A DNA stretch of 45,597 nucleotides, taken from assembly GCA_002436065.1 (NCBI GenBank), contig DIXP01000069.1:1-45597 (forward strand). The letters run 5' to 3'. The translations under genes were made by a program, and so were the position numbers. The notes beneath the pieces are model-generated. The model was not told where the DNA came from and did no database searches. It was given only the letters and a program-made list of their open reading frames with translations. Source of the stretch: Chloroflexi bacterium UBA6077 (GTDB lineage Bacteria > Chloroflexota > UBA6077). Shown here one piece after another: positions 25,275 to 35,400 of this stretch. Numbering within the stretch: position 1 is the first letter of the stretch; the number at the start of each line of letters is the position of its first letter.

Positions 25275-25304
25275 TTGGGGAGGCCGGTTCGTCGGCCTCC
25301 CCAA
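25275..25304 (+). terminator. Hairpin between the cupin and glycosyltransferase genes
   Basis: A 12-bp perfect stem (25275-25286 with 25293-25304, loop GTTCGT) sits 88 bp after the cupin stop. It lacks a T-tract. Its position argues that the next gene starts after it, at TTG 25317, rather than inside it. Confidence 0.5.
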
Positions 25305-25316
25305 TGGGAGGGTGAG

Positions 25317-26912
25317 TTGCGGGTCGGGGTATACGTCGGGTCACGCTCTGCCACCGGATGGCTTCTGATCGTGCCGCAGTTCGCCCTGGGTCTCGCGGGC
25401 TGCCTCCTGGCAACGTACCTGATCGGTCTGGCGGTCCACATAGCCGCCGTGGCACCTTTCCCCTACCCGATCCACTATGAAGACGGCCCCCTGCTCAACG
25501 GCGCGCTCGCGCTGCTGAGTGGCCGGAATCTGTATCCAGACAACAGTGCCCCACCCTATCTGTCCTCCGTCTACCCACCGCTCCATTACCTGCCCTTTGC
25601 CGGTCTCATCGCCCTGTTCGGGCCAAACCTGGTCCCCCTCAGGCTCCTTTGTCTGGCAAGCACCCTAACACTGACACTTCTCATTCATCATTGGGTGCGT
25701 TGGAGTACCGGCAAACCGGTCGCGGGCCTGGTAGCCGCCAGCACCCTTCTGACCTTCTTTCCCGTAGCCAATTGGGCAGCTGCAGCTCGCGCGGATACGC
25801 TCGCGGTGCTGTTCAGTCTTACGGGGGCCTACCTGGTAGACCGATACTCTCGCGGCCACGTCCTGTGGCTCGCTATTCCCCTCTTCGTACTGGCATTCTT
25901 CACCAAGCAGAACCAGCTGGCCGCCGCGGCGGCGACCGTCCTGTACCTGCTGACGGTGGCACCCTGGCGGGCACTCCGCTTCGGCACCGCATACGCTGTA
26001 GGAATCGCTGTCCCATTCCTGTTGGTCGATCTCCTCACAGGCCACGGCCTCTATCGCCATCTTATTGAATACAACGCGGCGCAGCCCCACTGGCTGTGGC
26101 GGGGCAGGCAAATGCTCAAGACCTATCTCCTGTCCTACTCAGGATACCTGCTCATCGCCATCGGGGGTGCTGCCTCCTTCCTGATGCAGCGGCGAGCACC
26201 TTTCCTGGGGATCTACCTCGCTACCTCCCTTCTTTTCACGGCCACGGTGGTGTCCGATGGCGCCGATTTCAACCACTACATCGAAACAGCGGCAGTCACG
26301 TCCCTCCTGGTAGGGATCACCCTTGGAAACTGTCTGTCCTCCCGCCTCCCATGGCTGAAGCTGGTTGTGGCATCCCTGCTGGTTGTCCAAGTGGGGTTGA
26401 GGGTCCCCAGCGTGCTACCAGACCTCTACGCCCCCTGGGCCTACGTCCTGGATGTCTCTGGAAGAGGGGCAGGGACAGCGGAACCACCCCTTTGGCTCGG
26501 CACACCCAACCCGACGGTCCGAGAATCGGGGGCCAGGCTGGTGGACACCCTGCGGGCTACCAGGGGACCAGTAATGATGGAACTGGCAGGATTCGCGGCC
26601 CTCGCGGGACACCCCATGGAGTTGGACGACCCCTACATCTTCGCCTCGCTGTCTCGGGCGAAGATGTGGCAGCAGCAGTCGCTGCTGGAACGGATAAGTG
26701 CCGGGGAGTTCTCGATCCTTGTGCTGCTGGTGGACGTCCGGCCGGCGGGTTTTCGGCACACCCGCCTGACAGACGAAATGGTCCAGGCCATCAGGGAAGC
26801 TTACCGCCTGGAGGAGACGCTGGAGTACCCAGCATTGGAGGGACCGACCTTTTACATCTATCGTCCAGTCGCCGGGCACACCCAACCTATTGCTGGCATG
26901 TGGAGGAACTAG
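25317..26912 (+). CDS. GT-C type polytopic glycosyltransferase
   Basis: This protein has about 531 residues with roughly ten membrane segments. The first outer loop begins PYPIHYEDGPLLNGALALLSGRNLYP. Its acidic pair after the first helix is the position of the catalytic Asp/Glu in GT-C enzymes that use lipid-linked sugars. SVYPPLHYLPFAGLIALFG and TKQNQLAAAAATVLYLL are typical of PMT/ArnT-like relatives. The C-terminal 130 residues are mostly soluble. The chosen TTG follows GGGAGGG by 4 nt; a longer frame from TTG 25275 lies in a hairpin. It ends 2 nt before the large glycosidase gene, so the two are translationally linked and may act on the same surface glycan. Confidence 0.78.
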   Translation: MRVGVYVGSRSATGWLLIVPQFALGLAGCLLATYLIGLAVHIAAVAPFPYPIHYEDGPLLNGALALLSGRNLYPDNSAPPYLSSVYPPLHYLPFAGLIALFGPNLVPLRLLCLASTLTLTLLIHHWVRWSTGKPVAGLVAASTLLTFFPVANWAAAARADTLAVLFSLTGAYLVDRYSRGHVLWLAIPLFVLAFFTKQNQLAAAAATVLYLLTVAPWRALRFGTAYAVGIAVPFLLVDLLTGHGLYRHLIEYNAAQPHWLWRGRQMLKTYLLSYSGYLLIAIGGAASFLMQRRAPFLGIYLATSLLFTATVVSDGADFNHYIETAAVTSLLVGITLGNCLSSRLPWLKLVVASLLVVQVGLRVPSVLPDLYAPWAYVLDVSGRGAGTAEPPLWLGTPNPTVRESGARLVDTLRATRGPVMMELAGFAALAGHPMELDDPYIFASLSRAKMWQQQSLLERISAGEFSILVLLVDVRPAGFRHTRLTDEMVQAIREAYRLEETLEYPALEGPTFYIYRPVAGHTQPIAGMWRN

Positions 26913-26914
26913 CC

Positions 26915-29900
26915 ATGCGCAAGTCTCTGCTCTCCCTCGTCGTGACCATTGCCATCGCTTTTGGCATTGCCGTCACATCCCTGGTCGCCGACATCCCTCA
27001 GCCAGCGGCCGGTGCAGTGACCCCACGTGTCCGAGACATGATAGGCGTGAACAGCGGCGATCGGTCCAGTACGGTCGCCGACATAGCGCAGACGGTAGGA
27101 TGGGTTCGCGATTACCACCGCTGGTACTGGTACGAAGTTAACAACGACCAGTACACGATAAAGAACCTGGACAGTTGGTACGGCGCCCTGAAACAGGCGG
27201 GCCTCGGGATACTGGCGACCATCGAGTTCTGCCCCGGCTGGTCCAGCAGCAACGGCACCATTAACGGCAACCCAAACAACACGGGGGACGGCACCCAGAC
27301 TGCCCACTACGCCGAGCATGCAGAGTACATGGCCCAGATCGCCGCCCGCTGGGGGCGGACAAAGTACGCGTCTAACGACTCCCGCATAGAGGGAACCGAC
27401 AAGGTGACAGGGCTAGGCTACGTGGACTACCTGGAAAGCTACAACGAACCAGACTACTGGTGGTGGACCCCGACCTTCCCCGCGAACAAGTACGCCAAGA
27501 TGCTCGAGGCGGACTACAACGGCTACCAGGTGCCCACCAACTCCAGCATACCCCTAGTAGGCGCCAAGAAGGCCGACCCCAACATGGGGGTGATCCACGG
27601 CGGAGTGCTGGGGGCGGACACCGCCTACCTGGAGGACATGGTCAAGGGATTCCACGCCGGCCAGATGCCGATGGACGCTATCAACTTCCACATCATGATG
27701 GCAGGCGCTCCCAACGTAGGGGGGAAGTCCCCGGAGGCGGGGCCGTTTCTCTCATCCATCAACCAGGTGAAGAGCTGGCGCGATAGCAAGGTGTCGGGCA
27801 AGCCGATCTGGATCACAGAGATCGGATGGGACACCTACACCAACGGCAGCAGCCGGTCGAAGATCTGGGCTCCCGAGACCAGCGCCGCCAACTACCTCCT
27901 CCGAACCATCGCGCTGGGCATCGCCAACGGTGTGGACAGGGTATTCATATACATGTACAAGGACCCGGCCTACAACAGCACCACCCAGTACGACTCAATG
28001 GGCCTAGTGGAGTACGGATCGGGCTACGATGGGCCAAAGAAGGCAGGCTGGTACTACATGGCTACCCTCAAGAGCGTCATCGGCGACTACGTATTCGAGC
28101 GGGTCGAACGAAGCGGCGAGGGTAACCCGGCGGTCTACTCCTACCTGTTCAGCAAGCCGGAGAGCGGAGAGAAGGTCTCCATGCTGTGGGTGCGTAACCC
28201 CAACGCCGAGAAGGACGACGGCACGACCCTGAGCAACTACCGGCTGTACATTCCGAATGCCCAGACGGCCACATTGATCGAGCCGATCAAAGGAAATGCC
28301 CAGGGGCAGCGGACCAACCTGAGCATCAACGGGGCCGGTACTGCCTCCGCCTACGTCACCCTGTCCAGCCTGAGCGAGAAGCCTCTCTTCGTGTACTACC
28401 ATCCTTCAGGCTCCACCTCTCCCACGGCCACGCTCCCGCCATCTTCGACGGGCAACGTGCTGGCCAACCCGAGCTTTGAGCTGGATGCCGATGCCAACGG
28501 CAAGCCCGATGGGTGGGAGATCCCAAGCTGGGCGCTGGCCCACGTCTCACGCAGTAACGCATCTTCCCACGAGGGGGCGCACTCCATCCTGCACCAGTCC
28601 ACCACCGGGCCCTCTTACACCGTCCAGCAGGACGCGCCGGTGCTGGGGGGAACCGAATACGACTTCTCCGGCTGGGTATTCATCCCATACGTGAGCGGTG
28701 GCTTCAGCTTCACCCTCCAGCTTCAGACCCTTAACTCGAACAGCGGGACGATATCCACGACGGACCTCGCCCCGCCCTTCACAGGAACGACCGGCGGTTG
28801 GGTGCAGGTGACCAAGCGCATCGCCATGCCAGCCAATGCCGTCAAGGCACGTCTCGTGATGAAGGCTCAGAACCTCCGGGCGACGGTACACGTGGACGAT
28901 CTGTTGCTGGTGGACGCCAGCTACGTGCCACCGACGCCCGCCCCTACATCCACGGGGACGGTGACCCCAACGCCAGCAAACACAGCCACGGCCACCCCCA
29001 CGCCTACCCAAGGGCCGACTTTCACGCCCACCCAGGGGGCCACGGCCACCCGGACACCGACCGCGACAGTCACCGCGACCCCTACCAGCGGCACAGTGCC
29101 CTACCTCAACCTGCTAGCCAACCCTGGGATGGAGGACGACGCCAACGGAGACAATCAACCAGACGTCTGGCTGGTCCCATCATGGGAGATTTCCAGAGTG
29201 CAGCTCACCACGGAGCAGGCGCGCTCTGGTGCACGTTCTCTCCGCCACCAGGCCTACAGCGGCAACCACTCATACGTGGTTCAGCAGGACATCTGGGTGG
29301 AACCTGGTCGCACCTATAACGTGCGGGGCTGGGTCAACATACCGGAAGTGACCAATCCTTGTCGCTTCAGTCTCCAGGTCCAGACCATGACCCGCTGGAA
29401 CGGCATAGTGTCCGGCCCCAACCCGTTGATGGGAAGCCTCTATTCGGGGCCGACCGCCGGCTGGGAGCTGATCGAAGGGAGCATCACTATACCGTCGAAC
29501 GCCGAGAAGGCCAGGGTGCTGATGAAGGTCGAGAGTCTGAACGGCACCATATACATGGATGATCTGGAGTTCTTCAGAGCTGACGCCGTGGCTCCAGACC
29601 CCACCGGCACAGCCACGCCGCAGGCGCCAACCCCCACACCGACAGTAACATTCACCGCTGTCCCAGCAACAGTTACACTCACCACTGCCCCAGCAACGGC
29701 GACACCCACCACGGCCCCATCCACGGTTACGTCCACCCCTGCCCCCGCCACTGCGACCCCTACCGCTGTACCTGCCACTGCAACGCCCACGGCCACATCA
29801 ACCCCGCCGGTAATCTCAGGGGAGTTGGTAGTCAACGGGGGTTTCGAGCAGGATGCCGACGGTAAGGGAGCGCCAGATGGCTGGTCGGTGCCATCATGGC

Positions 29901-30289
29901 TCGCGTCGTTGGTCTCCCGCGATGGTTCGGATGCCTATCAAGGAAGCCACTCCCTCCGGATCGCCTCCAGCGCGGGACAGACATTCAGCGTGAGCCAGGA
30001 TGTGCCGGCGCAGGGCGGGGCCACCTACCTTGTCGCGGCCTGGGTGAAGGTGCCCAGCAGCACAGGCTCATTCAGCATCTCCATCCAGGGAGTGCCGCTA
30101 AACACCTGGGGTGGCAACCTCCCCATGCAGGTTGTTGGAAACCCCATTAGCACCGTCTCCAACGTATGGGTGCCCATTTCCGGCACCGTGGTTCTCCCCA
30201 CCAACGCGACGAAGCTAAGGGTCCAGATCGCCACGAGCTCGCTACGAGCCACGGTGCTGGTTGATGGAGTGTCCGTGACGAAGCAGTGA
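26915..30289 (+). CDS. Secreted clan GH-A glycoside hydrolase with three C-terminal binding-type modules
   Basis: This protein has 1124 residues. A signal peptide covers about 1-34. The catalytic barrel (about 38-500) has the two clan GH-A glutamates: E178 in SYNEPDYWWW (acid/base) and E302 in IWITEIGWDTY (nucleophile). Three similar beta-sandwich modules follow at about 514-670, 729-888 and 969-1124. Each opens with an N-P/G-x-F/M-E-x-D-AN/DG pattern (ANPSFELDADANG, ANPGMEDDANGDN, VNGGFEQDADGKG), as in CBM4/9-type carbohydrate-binding modules. They are joined by long Thr/Pro/Ala linkers that are probably glycosylated. GGAGGAACTAGCC precedes the ATG. The substrate is unknown. It is likely an operon partner of the GT-C enzyme. 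Confidence 0.88.
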   Translation: MRKSLLSLVVTIAIAFGIAVTSLVADIPQPAAGAVTPRVRDMIGVNSGDRSSTVADIAQTVGWVRDYHRWYWYEVNNDQYTIKNLDSWYGALKQAGLGILATIEFCPGWSSSNGTINGNPNNTGDGTQTAHYAEHAEYMAQIAARWGRTKYASNDSRIEGTDKVTGLGYVDYLESYNEPDYWWWTPTFPANKYAKMLEADYNGYQVPTNSSIPLVGAKKADPNMGVIHGGVLGADTAYLEDMVKGFHAGQMPMDAINFHIMMAGAPNVGGKSPEAGPFLSSINQVKSWRDSKVSGKPIWITEIGWDTYTNGSSRSKIWAPETSAANYLLRTIALGIANGVDRVFIYMYKDPAYNSTTQYDSMGLVEYGSGYDGPKKAGWYYMATLKSVIGDYVFERVERSGEGNPAVYSYLFSKPESGEKVSMLWVRNPNAEKDDGTTLSNYRLYIPNAQTATLIEPIKGNAQGQRTNLSINGAGTASAYVTLSSLSEKPLFVYYHPSGSTSPTATLPPSSTGNVLANPSFELDADANGKPDGWEIPSWALAHVSRSNASSHEGAHSILHQSTTGPSYTVQQDAPVLGGTEYDFSGWVFIPYVSGGFSFTLQLQTLNSNSGTISTTDLAPPFTGTTGGWVQVTKRIAMPANAVKARLVMKAQNLRATVHVDDLLLVDASYVPPTPAPTSTGTVTPTPANTATATPTPTQGPTFTPTQGATATRTPTATVTATPTSGTVPYLNLLANPGMEDDANGDNQPDVWLVPSWEISRVQLTTEQARSGARSLRHQAYSGNHSYVVQQDIWVEPGRTYNVRGWVNIPEVTNPCRFSLQVQTMTRWNGIVSGPNPLMGSLYSGPTAGWELIEGSITIPSNAEKARVLMKVESLNGTIYMDDLEFFRADAVAPDPTGTATPQAPTPTPTVTFTAVPATVTLTTAPATATPTTAPSTVTSTPAPATATPTAVPATATPTATSTPPVISGELVVNGGFEQDADGKGAPDGWSVPSWLASLVSRDGSDAYQGSHSLRIASSAGQTFSVSQDVPAQGGATYLVAAWVKVPSSTGSFSISIQGVPLNTWGGNLPMQVVGNPISTVSNVWVPISGTVVLPTNATKLRVQIATSSLRATVLVDGVSVTKQ

Positions 30290-30355
30290 CCCGCCTTGTG
30301 CTCGTTCAGATAGCTCCGTGACGGCAGGCCACGGAGGGAAAAGGGGGTAAGAAGA

Positions 30356-31505
30356 TCAGGTAGCTCTCGCAAGCAGACACAGGGCTGCTGAGTCGTGGAT
30401 TCCTGCCTTGTGCATGTCGCTCACAAAGGCATCGAAGCAGTCGTCGCTACCTCGATGCCCCGATGAAGTAGGTTCGCAGGCCGCTGGGATCAACGGCCCC
30501 GATCAGGTCGTTCCCCACATAGCTGTATCGGTTCCACCCGCTGATGCCGGGGCCGCTCCCACGGAGCGGATCGGACTGCAAGAACCTCCCCATCCCCGGG
30601 TCGTACATCCTCGCCCTCAGGTACACGAGCCCCGTCTCCGGGTCGTACTGCTCTCCCGTGTACCTGAACGGCTGCTCCACGCCTCCCTGGGATGCCGCGG
30701 GCACCCCGTACTCGTCCGTCTGGTAGCTCTGCACCACGTTGCCGCTCGCGTCGGTGAGCACCTTCACCGAGCCGAGCCCGTCCGTGTGGTACACCAGGAC
30801 GTTTCCCGACGTGTCCACGGCGTAGTCCAGGCCGAGGCCCCACACGTACTTGCGGGTCCCATCATCGAGCAGCACGGGGAGGGAGGCGTTCACGTCGTAG
30901 ACGTAACCGGTGGTGGTGATGCCCACCGTCTTACTCGCTCGCTTCCCGTCCCCGTCGTGGAGATAGCTCGAAGTGGTGCTGCCCACGCTCGCCGTCTTCA
31001 GCCTGTTCGCTTGGTCGTAGGAGAAGGAGTCCGGTCCCCTCGCCACCAGGTTCCCGTTGGCGTCCACCGTGTAGTTCACTGAGCCCGCCGCCGTGATCCT
31101 GTCAGCCCTGTCATAGCTGTAAACCGTCTGGCTCCCTCGCTCCATGCTCAACCGGTTGCCCGCGGGGTCGTACTCGTAGCCCGTCGTCCCACCGGATCCG
31201 CTCACGCTGGTGAGCCTGTACAGCCCGTCGTAGCCGTAACTTGTCGTGGCGGTCGTACTCCCGCCGGTCACCGCCAGGCTGTGGTACCTCCCGGCAGCCA
31301 CCTTCCCCGCCCCACTCAGCCCATCGTCTGCACGAGACTCAGCCGGTTCGTCGTGCTCCCGTCACTGCTCGTTGGGGTTCAGCCCCCAAAGCCCACATGG
31401 TCCCGTCAGACTTGAGCACCACGCCGACGGTGTCGGCTCCAGAATTGCCCAACCCGATCAGGAGCCCCGCAGGCAAGGGGTTGTCGGCAGTGGAGAGATC
31501 GTTGC
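30356..31505 (-). pseudogene. Displaced Rhs core with alternative, broken tip (orphan cassette)
   Basis: The open part (31301-30447, 284 codons) matches the end of the neighbouring giant Rhs protein from the last RCC1 blade (AAGRYHSLAVTGGS) through the Rhs core (YVWGLGLDYAVDTSGNVLVY, RYTGEQYDPETGLVYLRARM). Upstream, to about 31505, remnants of an RCC1 repeat (GVVLKSDGTMWALG) are interrupted by stops and frame changes, so there is no intact start. After GRFLQSDPLRG the tip differs from the main gene and ends 8 residues after DPSG. Another frame continues to 30356 with a plausible peptide (DDCFDAFVSDMHKAG), suggesting a frameshifted tip. Bases 30728-30854 are identical to 33153-33279. Confidence 0.8.
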
Positions 31506-31527
31506 CCTATGTCTGACCGCCGATTTG

Positions 31528-31899
31528 TCACCATCTACTAGTACTCCAATAAATGAAGTCAGGCCAAAGCAGTGCGAAGAACAGGAAGACCGCTACCCCT
31601 CTCTGGATACCATATAGGATGTCGAAGATGAACTGCTCTCTCTGCATGGCCTCGAGGGCGCTCCCGTGTAGCACTGACGTGCCTACGGCACCACCGATCA
31701 GCAGATACACCCAGATCGCTATGCGCAGGGCCATCGGCAAACCTTGGACACGGTACACCCCGACTCCGATTAGACGGTACACCCCGACTCCGATTAGACG
31801 GTACACCCCGACTCCGATTAGGATGAGTATCGACCAGGAGATGAGACTGGCCGCTATATAGGATATCCATTCCTCGGGGGTCAACGGTCTGGTAGTCAT
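31528..31899 (-). CDS. Small membrane protein with tandem IGVGVYRL repeat
   Basis: The protein has 123 residues from ATG 31899 (a TTG 9 bp upstream is also possible). It has three likely membrane segments: YIAASLISWSILILIGVGVY, LRIAIWVYLLIGGAVG and GVAVFLFFALLWPDFIYW. After the first, the octapeptide IGVGVYRL or IGVGVYRV occurs three times, encoded by three tandem 24-bp units. It lies between the probable immunity gene and the orphan Rhs cassette. A membrane immunity protein is a reasonable guess from position only. Confidence 0.6.
   Translation of the reverse strand: MTTRPLTPEEWISYIAASLISWSILILIGVGVYRLIGVGVYRLIGVGVYRVQGLPMALRIAIWVYLLIGGAVGTSVLHGSALEAMQREQFIFDILYGIQRGVAVFLFFALLWPDFIYWSTSRW
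31750..31821. repeat. Three tandem 24-bp units inside the membrane-protein gene
   Basis: The unit begins ACGGTACACCCCGACTCCGA and is repeated three times with no differences (31750-31773, 31774-31797, 31798-31821). Because 24 is a multiple of three, copy-number change would lengthen or shorten the protein by 8 residues without breaking the frame. Confidence 0.9.
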
Positions 31900-32031
31900 C
31901 TCGCTCAACTCACCCCATGGTCCATAATGATGCCGATGATCGTCTGGCGCTGTTCATGGGTGTAGAAAGTCTCGCCAGTTCGCTATAGTCCGGTCGTGCA
32001 CACGCAATTCATAACTGGAGCTTGACACAGG

Positions 32032-32442
32032 TCAGTCAACTCTCTCATCAAGTGAGAAGAGCGCAAGTCCATCCGGGTTGGGCATTGTCGTAGAGCCAGA
32101 GTCCTCCCTGTAGACCTCTAGTTCAGACATGTACCCATCTAACACATGCAGGAGCACTTCAAGGCCGATTCCATCAGGATCTCTTCCCCTAGCCTCTATT
32201 GGGATGCGGCGCTTGACAGGAGCCGGTGGAGCGCTTGTACGATCGACATACAAGTCGATAGTGGGATCCCCACGCCCGGATTCACCGCATACCCTGGTCA
32301 CGTCTAGCTGTTGGCGAAGCTCATCTCTACCCGGAAAATCCGGCTGCAACATGAACTCCAAGACTGCCCTTTCCTTGGCCGTCAACTCCCGCAGCGGCAC
32401 TCCACCAAGACCCTCAGGCTTGGGATCTGTCAGTTCTTCCAC
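32032..32442 (-). CDS. Probable immunity protein for the Rhs toxin tip
   Basis: The protein has 136 residues from a GTG start with GGAGGA 9 nt upstream, 27 bp after the Rhs stop. It is soluble and acidic. The layout (LTAKERAVLEFMLQPDFPG, QLDVTRVCGESGRGDPTIDL, then GIGLEVLLHVLDGYMSELEVY) matches a family I know from actinobacteria as small proteins of unknown function beginning LTxxExxVLxxLL-DFPG. Position directly after a toxin-like tip is the standard place for the cognate immunity gene. Inhibition of the toxin is inferred, not shown. Confidence 0.65.
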   Translation of the reverse strand: MEELTDPKPEGLGGVPLRELTAKERAVLEFMLQPDFPGRDELRQQLDVTRVCGESGRGDPTIDLYVDRTSAPPAPVKRRIPIEARGRDPDGIGLEVLLHVLDGYMSELEVYREDSGSTTMPNPDGLALFSLDERVD

Positions 32443-32469
32443 GACTGCACGTCCTCCAGAGTTAGGACC

Positions 32470-35400
32470 TCATGGCACATAGTAGGTGCCCACGTTGATC
32501 GTATCGCGGCTGATCGGATGTGCTCGGAACTCTATCGTCCAACCTCGCACAGACACTCGGCCCCAGAACGGTCCCACGTCGTCAGCATGTTTGGTGGCCT
32601 CTTGCACCGCTTCAGCGATAACGCGCTCCACTTCTCCCGCATTGAGGTCTATCTTCGTGAGGTGACGAAATCCATGGCCGAACGTCACCTTCCAGGCGCT
32701 TGAACCCCCGCCTGCCACGTTCGCCAGTGCGAAGACCGCCTTGTCTGCGGGGCTGCCGCGAGTCCATGCCTCAAGATCGTCCCAATTGAAGGAGGTACCG
32801 CCAAGATGGTCCTTGAGCACCTCCGAATTCACAAGGTCATCGCACGGGTAGGTCTCACCGTGGAATCTGCGACAGGACTGTAGCAGTTCGTCCTTGACAG
32901 CGTGTCCAGACGGATCGACCTGCACGACCGGATTGTCCCACGCGTAGATGAAGCGATGTAGTGAGCCTGGCGCTCTGACTCTACCTGCGTGTGTATCGCG
33001 ACTGACGAACCTCCCCATTCCCGGATCGTACATCCTCGCCCTGAGGTACACGAGCCCCGTCTCGGGGTCGTACTGCTCCCCCGTGTACCTGAACGGCTGG
33101 TCGATCCCTCCCTGAGATGCGGCGGGCACCCCGTACTCGTCGGTGGTGTAGGTCTGCACCACGTTGCCGCTCGCGTCGGTGAGCACCTTCACCGAGCCGA
33201 GCCCGTCCGTGTGGTACACCAGGACGTTTCCCGACGTGTCCACGGCGTAGTCCAGGCCGAGGCCCCACACGTACTTGCGCGTCCCGTCATCCAGCAGCAC
33301 GGGAAGGGAGGCGTTCACGTCGTAGACGTAACCGGTGGTGGTGATGCCCACCGTCTTACTCGCTCGCTTGCCGTCTCCGTCGTAGCCGTAGCTGCTGCTC
33401 ACACCTCCCACGCTCGCCGTCTTCAGCATGTTCGCCTGGTCGTAGCCGAAGGAGTCGGTTCCCCTCACTACCAGGTTCCCGTTGGCATTCACCGTGTAGC
33501 TCACCGAGCCCGCCGTCGCGATCCTGTCCGCTCGGTCGTACGAATAGCTCGTCTGGCTCCCTCGCGTCATGCTCTGCCGGTTACCCACGGGGTCGTACTC
33601 GTAGCTCGTCGTCCCGCCGGTTCCCCCCACGCTGGTCAGCCTGTACAGCCCGTCGTAGCCGTAACTCGTCGTGGCGGTCATACTCCCACCGGTCACCGCC
33701 AGGCTGTGGTACCTCCCGGCAGCCACCTTCCCCGCCCCACTCAATCCCGTCACCTGCACGGGGCTCAACCGGTTCGTCGTGCTCCCATCCCCCAACTGGC
33801 CGTCGGTGTTCAGTCCCCACGCCCACACGCTCCCATCACCCTTGAGCGCAACGCTGTGGTCCACTCCCCCAGCCATCGCCACCACGCCGCTCACCCCAGC
33901 TACCTGCACAGGAGAAGTCCGCTTGGTGGTGCTCCCATCCCCCAGACTGCCGTACAGGTTGTTGCCCCAGGCCCACAGAGTGCCATCCGACTTGGATGCC
34001 AGGCTGTGGTATCCCCCCACGGCGATCGCCGCCACGCCGCCGAGACTCCCCACCTGCACGGGTGTCCTCCGCTCGGTCGTCGTCCCATCCCCCAACTGTC
34101 CGTCGGTGTTGCGGCCCCACGCCCACACGCTCCCATCACCCGTGAGGGCAAGGCTGTGCGCCCCTCCAGCCGCTATCGCCGTCACCCCCGTGAGCCCACC
34201 TACCTGGATCGGTGTAGTCCTGTCCGTGGTCGAGCCGTCCCCCAACTGGCCGTTGCCGTTCTCTCCCCATGCCCATACGGTCCCGTCGGTCTTCAGGGCG
34301 AGGTTGTGGGACCCGTCGGGTCCAGATGCTATCGCCGTCACCCCCGTGAGCCCGCTCACCTGCCCGGGGCTGTTCCGGTCCCTGGTGCTCCCGTCACCCA
34401 ACTGGCCGCTGTAGTTGCGGCCCCATGCCCACACGCTCCCGTCGGCCTTGAGGGCCAGGCTATGCAGCCCCCCGGCCCTCACGCCGGTGGCTCCCGTGAA
34501 GCCGGTCACCTCTACGGGGGTGCTCCGGTTGACGTTCGTCCCGTCCCCTATCTGTCCGTAGCTGTTGCTTCCCCATGCCCATACGCTCCCATCGACCTTG
34601 AGCGCGAGACTGTGGGAGTCCCCTCCTGCCACCATCGAGACTTCCGATAGGTTGCTCGGCTGCACGGGCTCGCTCCGGTTGGTGGTGGTCCCATCACCCA
34701 ACTGGTTCTGTCCGTTCCTCCCCCAGTTCCAGGCCGTCCCGCTGCCTCCCTGCCCCGCGCTCTCATCCAGCTGGGTGCGGTTCCCCACGGCGTCCAGGCT
34801 GTAGCCGTAGCGGCCGATCGTCTGAGTGCCGTTCTGGTTCCACACCTCCTTCAGCCTGAGGGCGTTGTCGTAGCTGTAGCTCGCGCTCGTCCCGTTGGGG
34901 TTGGTGACCCCCTTCAGGCTCCCATCGGGGGAGTACTGGTAGCCCACTGTCCTGCTCGCCCAGTCGAGGAGCGACTCCAACCGGCTTCCCCTGTCGTAGC
35001 TGTAGCTGACCGCCGTCCCGTCCGGGTAGATCAGCTTGGTGCGGTTGCCATCCAGGTCGTATCGGTACCCCACCGTCTTCGGGCCGGCACTCACCACGCT
35101 GGTCAACCGATCCATCTCGTCGTAGGAGTAGGTGGTCGTGCCGGTGCCGTCCACCATGTTCGCTCGGTTGCCGTTGGCGTCGTACCCGTAACTCACATTG
35201 GGGGTCACGCCATCGCTGTAGCTCACGCCGGTCAGCCGGTTCAGGTTGTCGTACCCGAAGCTTGTCGTCTGCCCCAACGGATCCACGAGGCTGGTCCGGT
35301 TGCCGGCCGCATCGTAGCCGTACTGGGTCAGGAGCGTCGTCGCCGTGTTCGGCCAGTCGGGGTATTGGGTCTCCCTGTGGACCCGGTCGAGCCCGTCGTA

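Noticed and set aside
26096..26914. N-terminal extension of the large glycosidase by 273 codons
   Set aside because: It overlaps the glycosyltransferase gene in another frame and is Pro/Arg-rich. A good ribosome-binding site and signal peptide start at 26915.
31750..31821. Three 24-bp units as a CRISPR remnant
   Set aside because: The units are directly adjacent with no spacers and lie within a coding frame.
33690..34745. Regular 150-bp periodicity as a possible CRISPR or satellite array
   Set aside because: The units translate as RCC1 repeats in one continuous frame and lack the short identical repeats with unique spacers of a CRISPR array.
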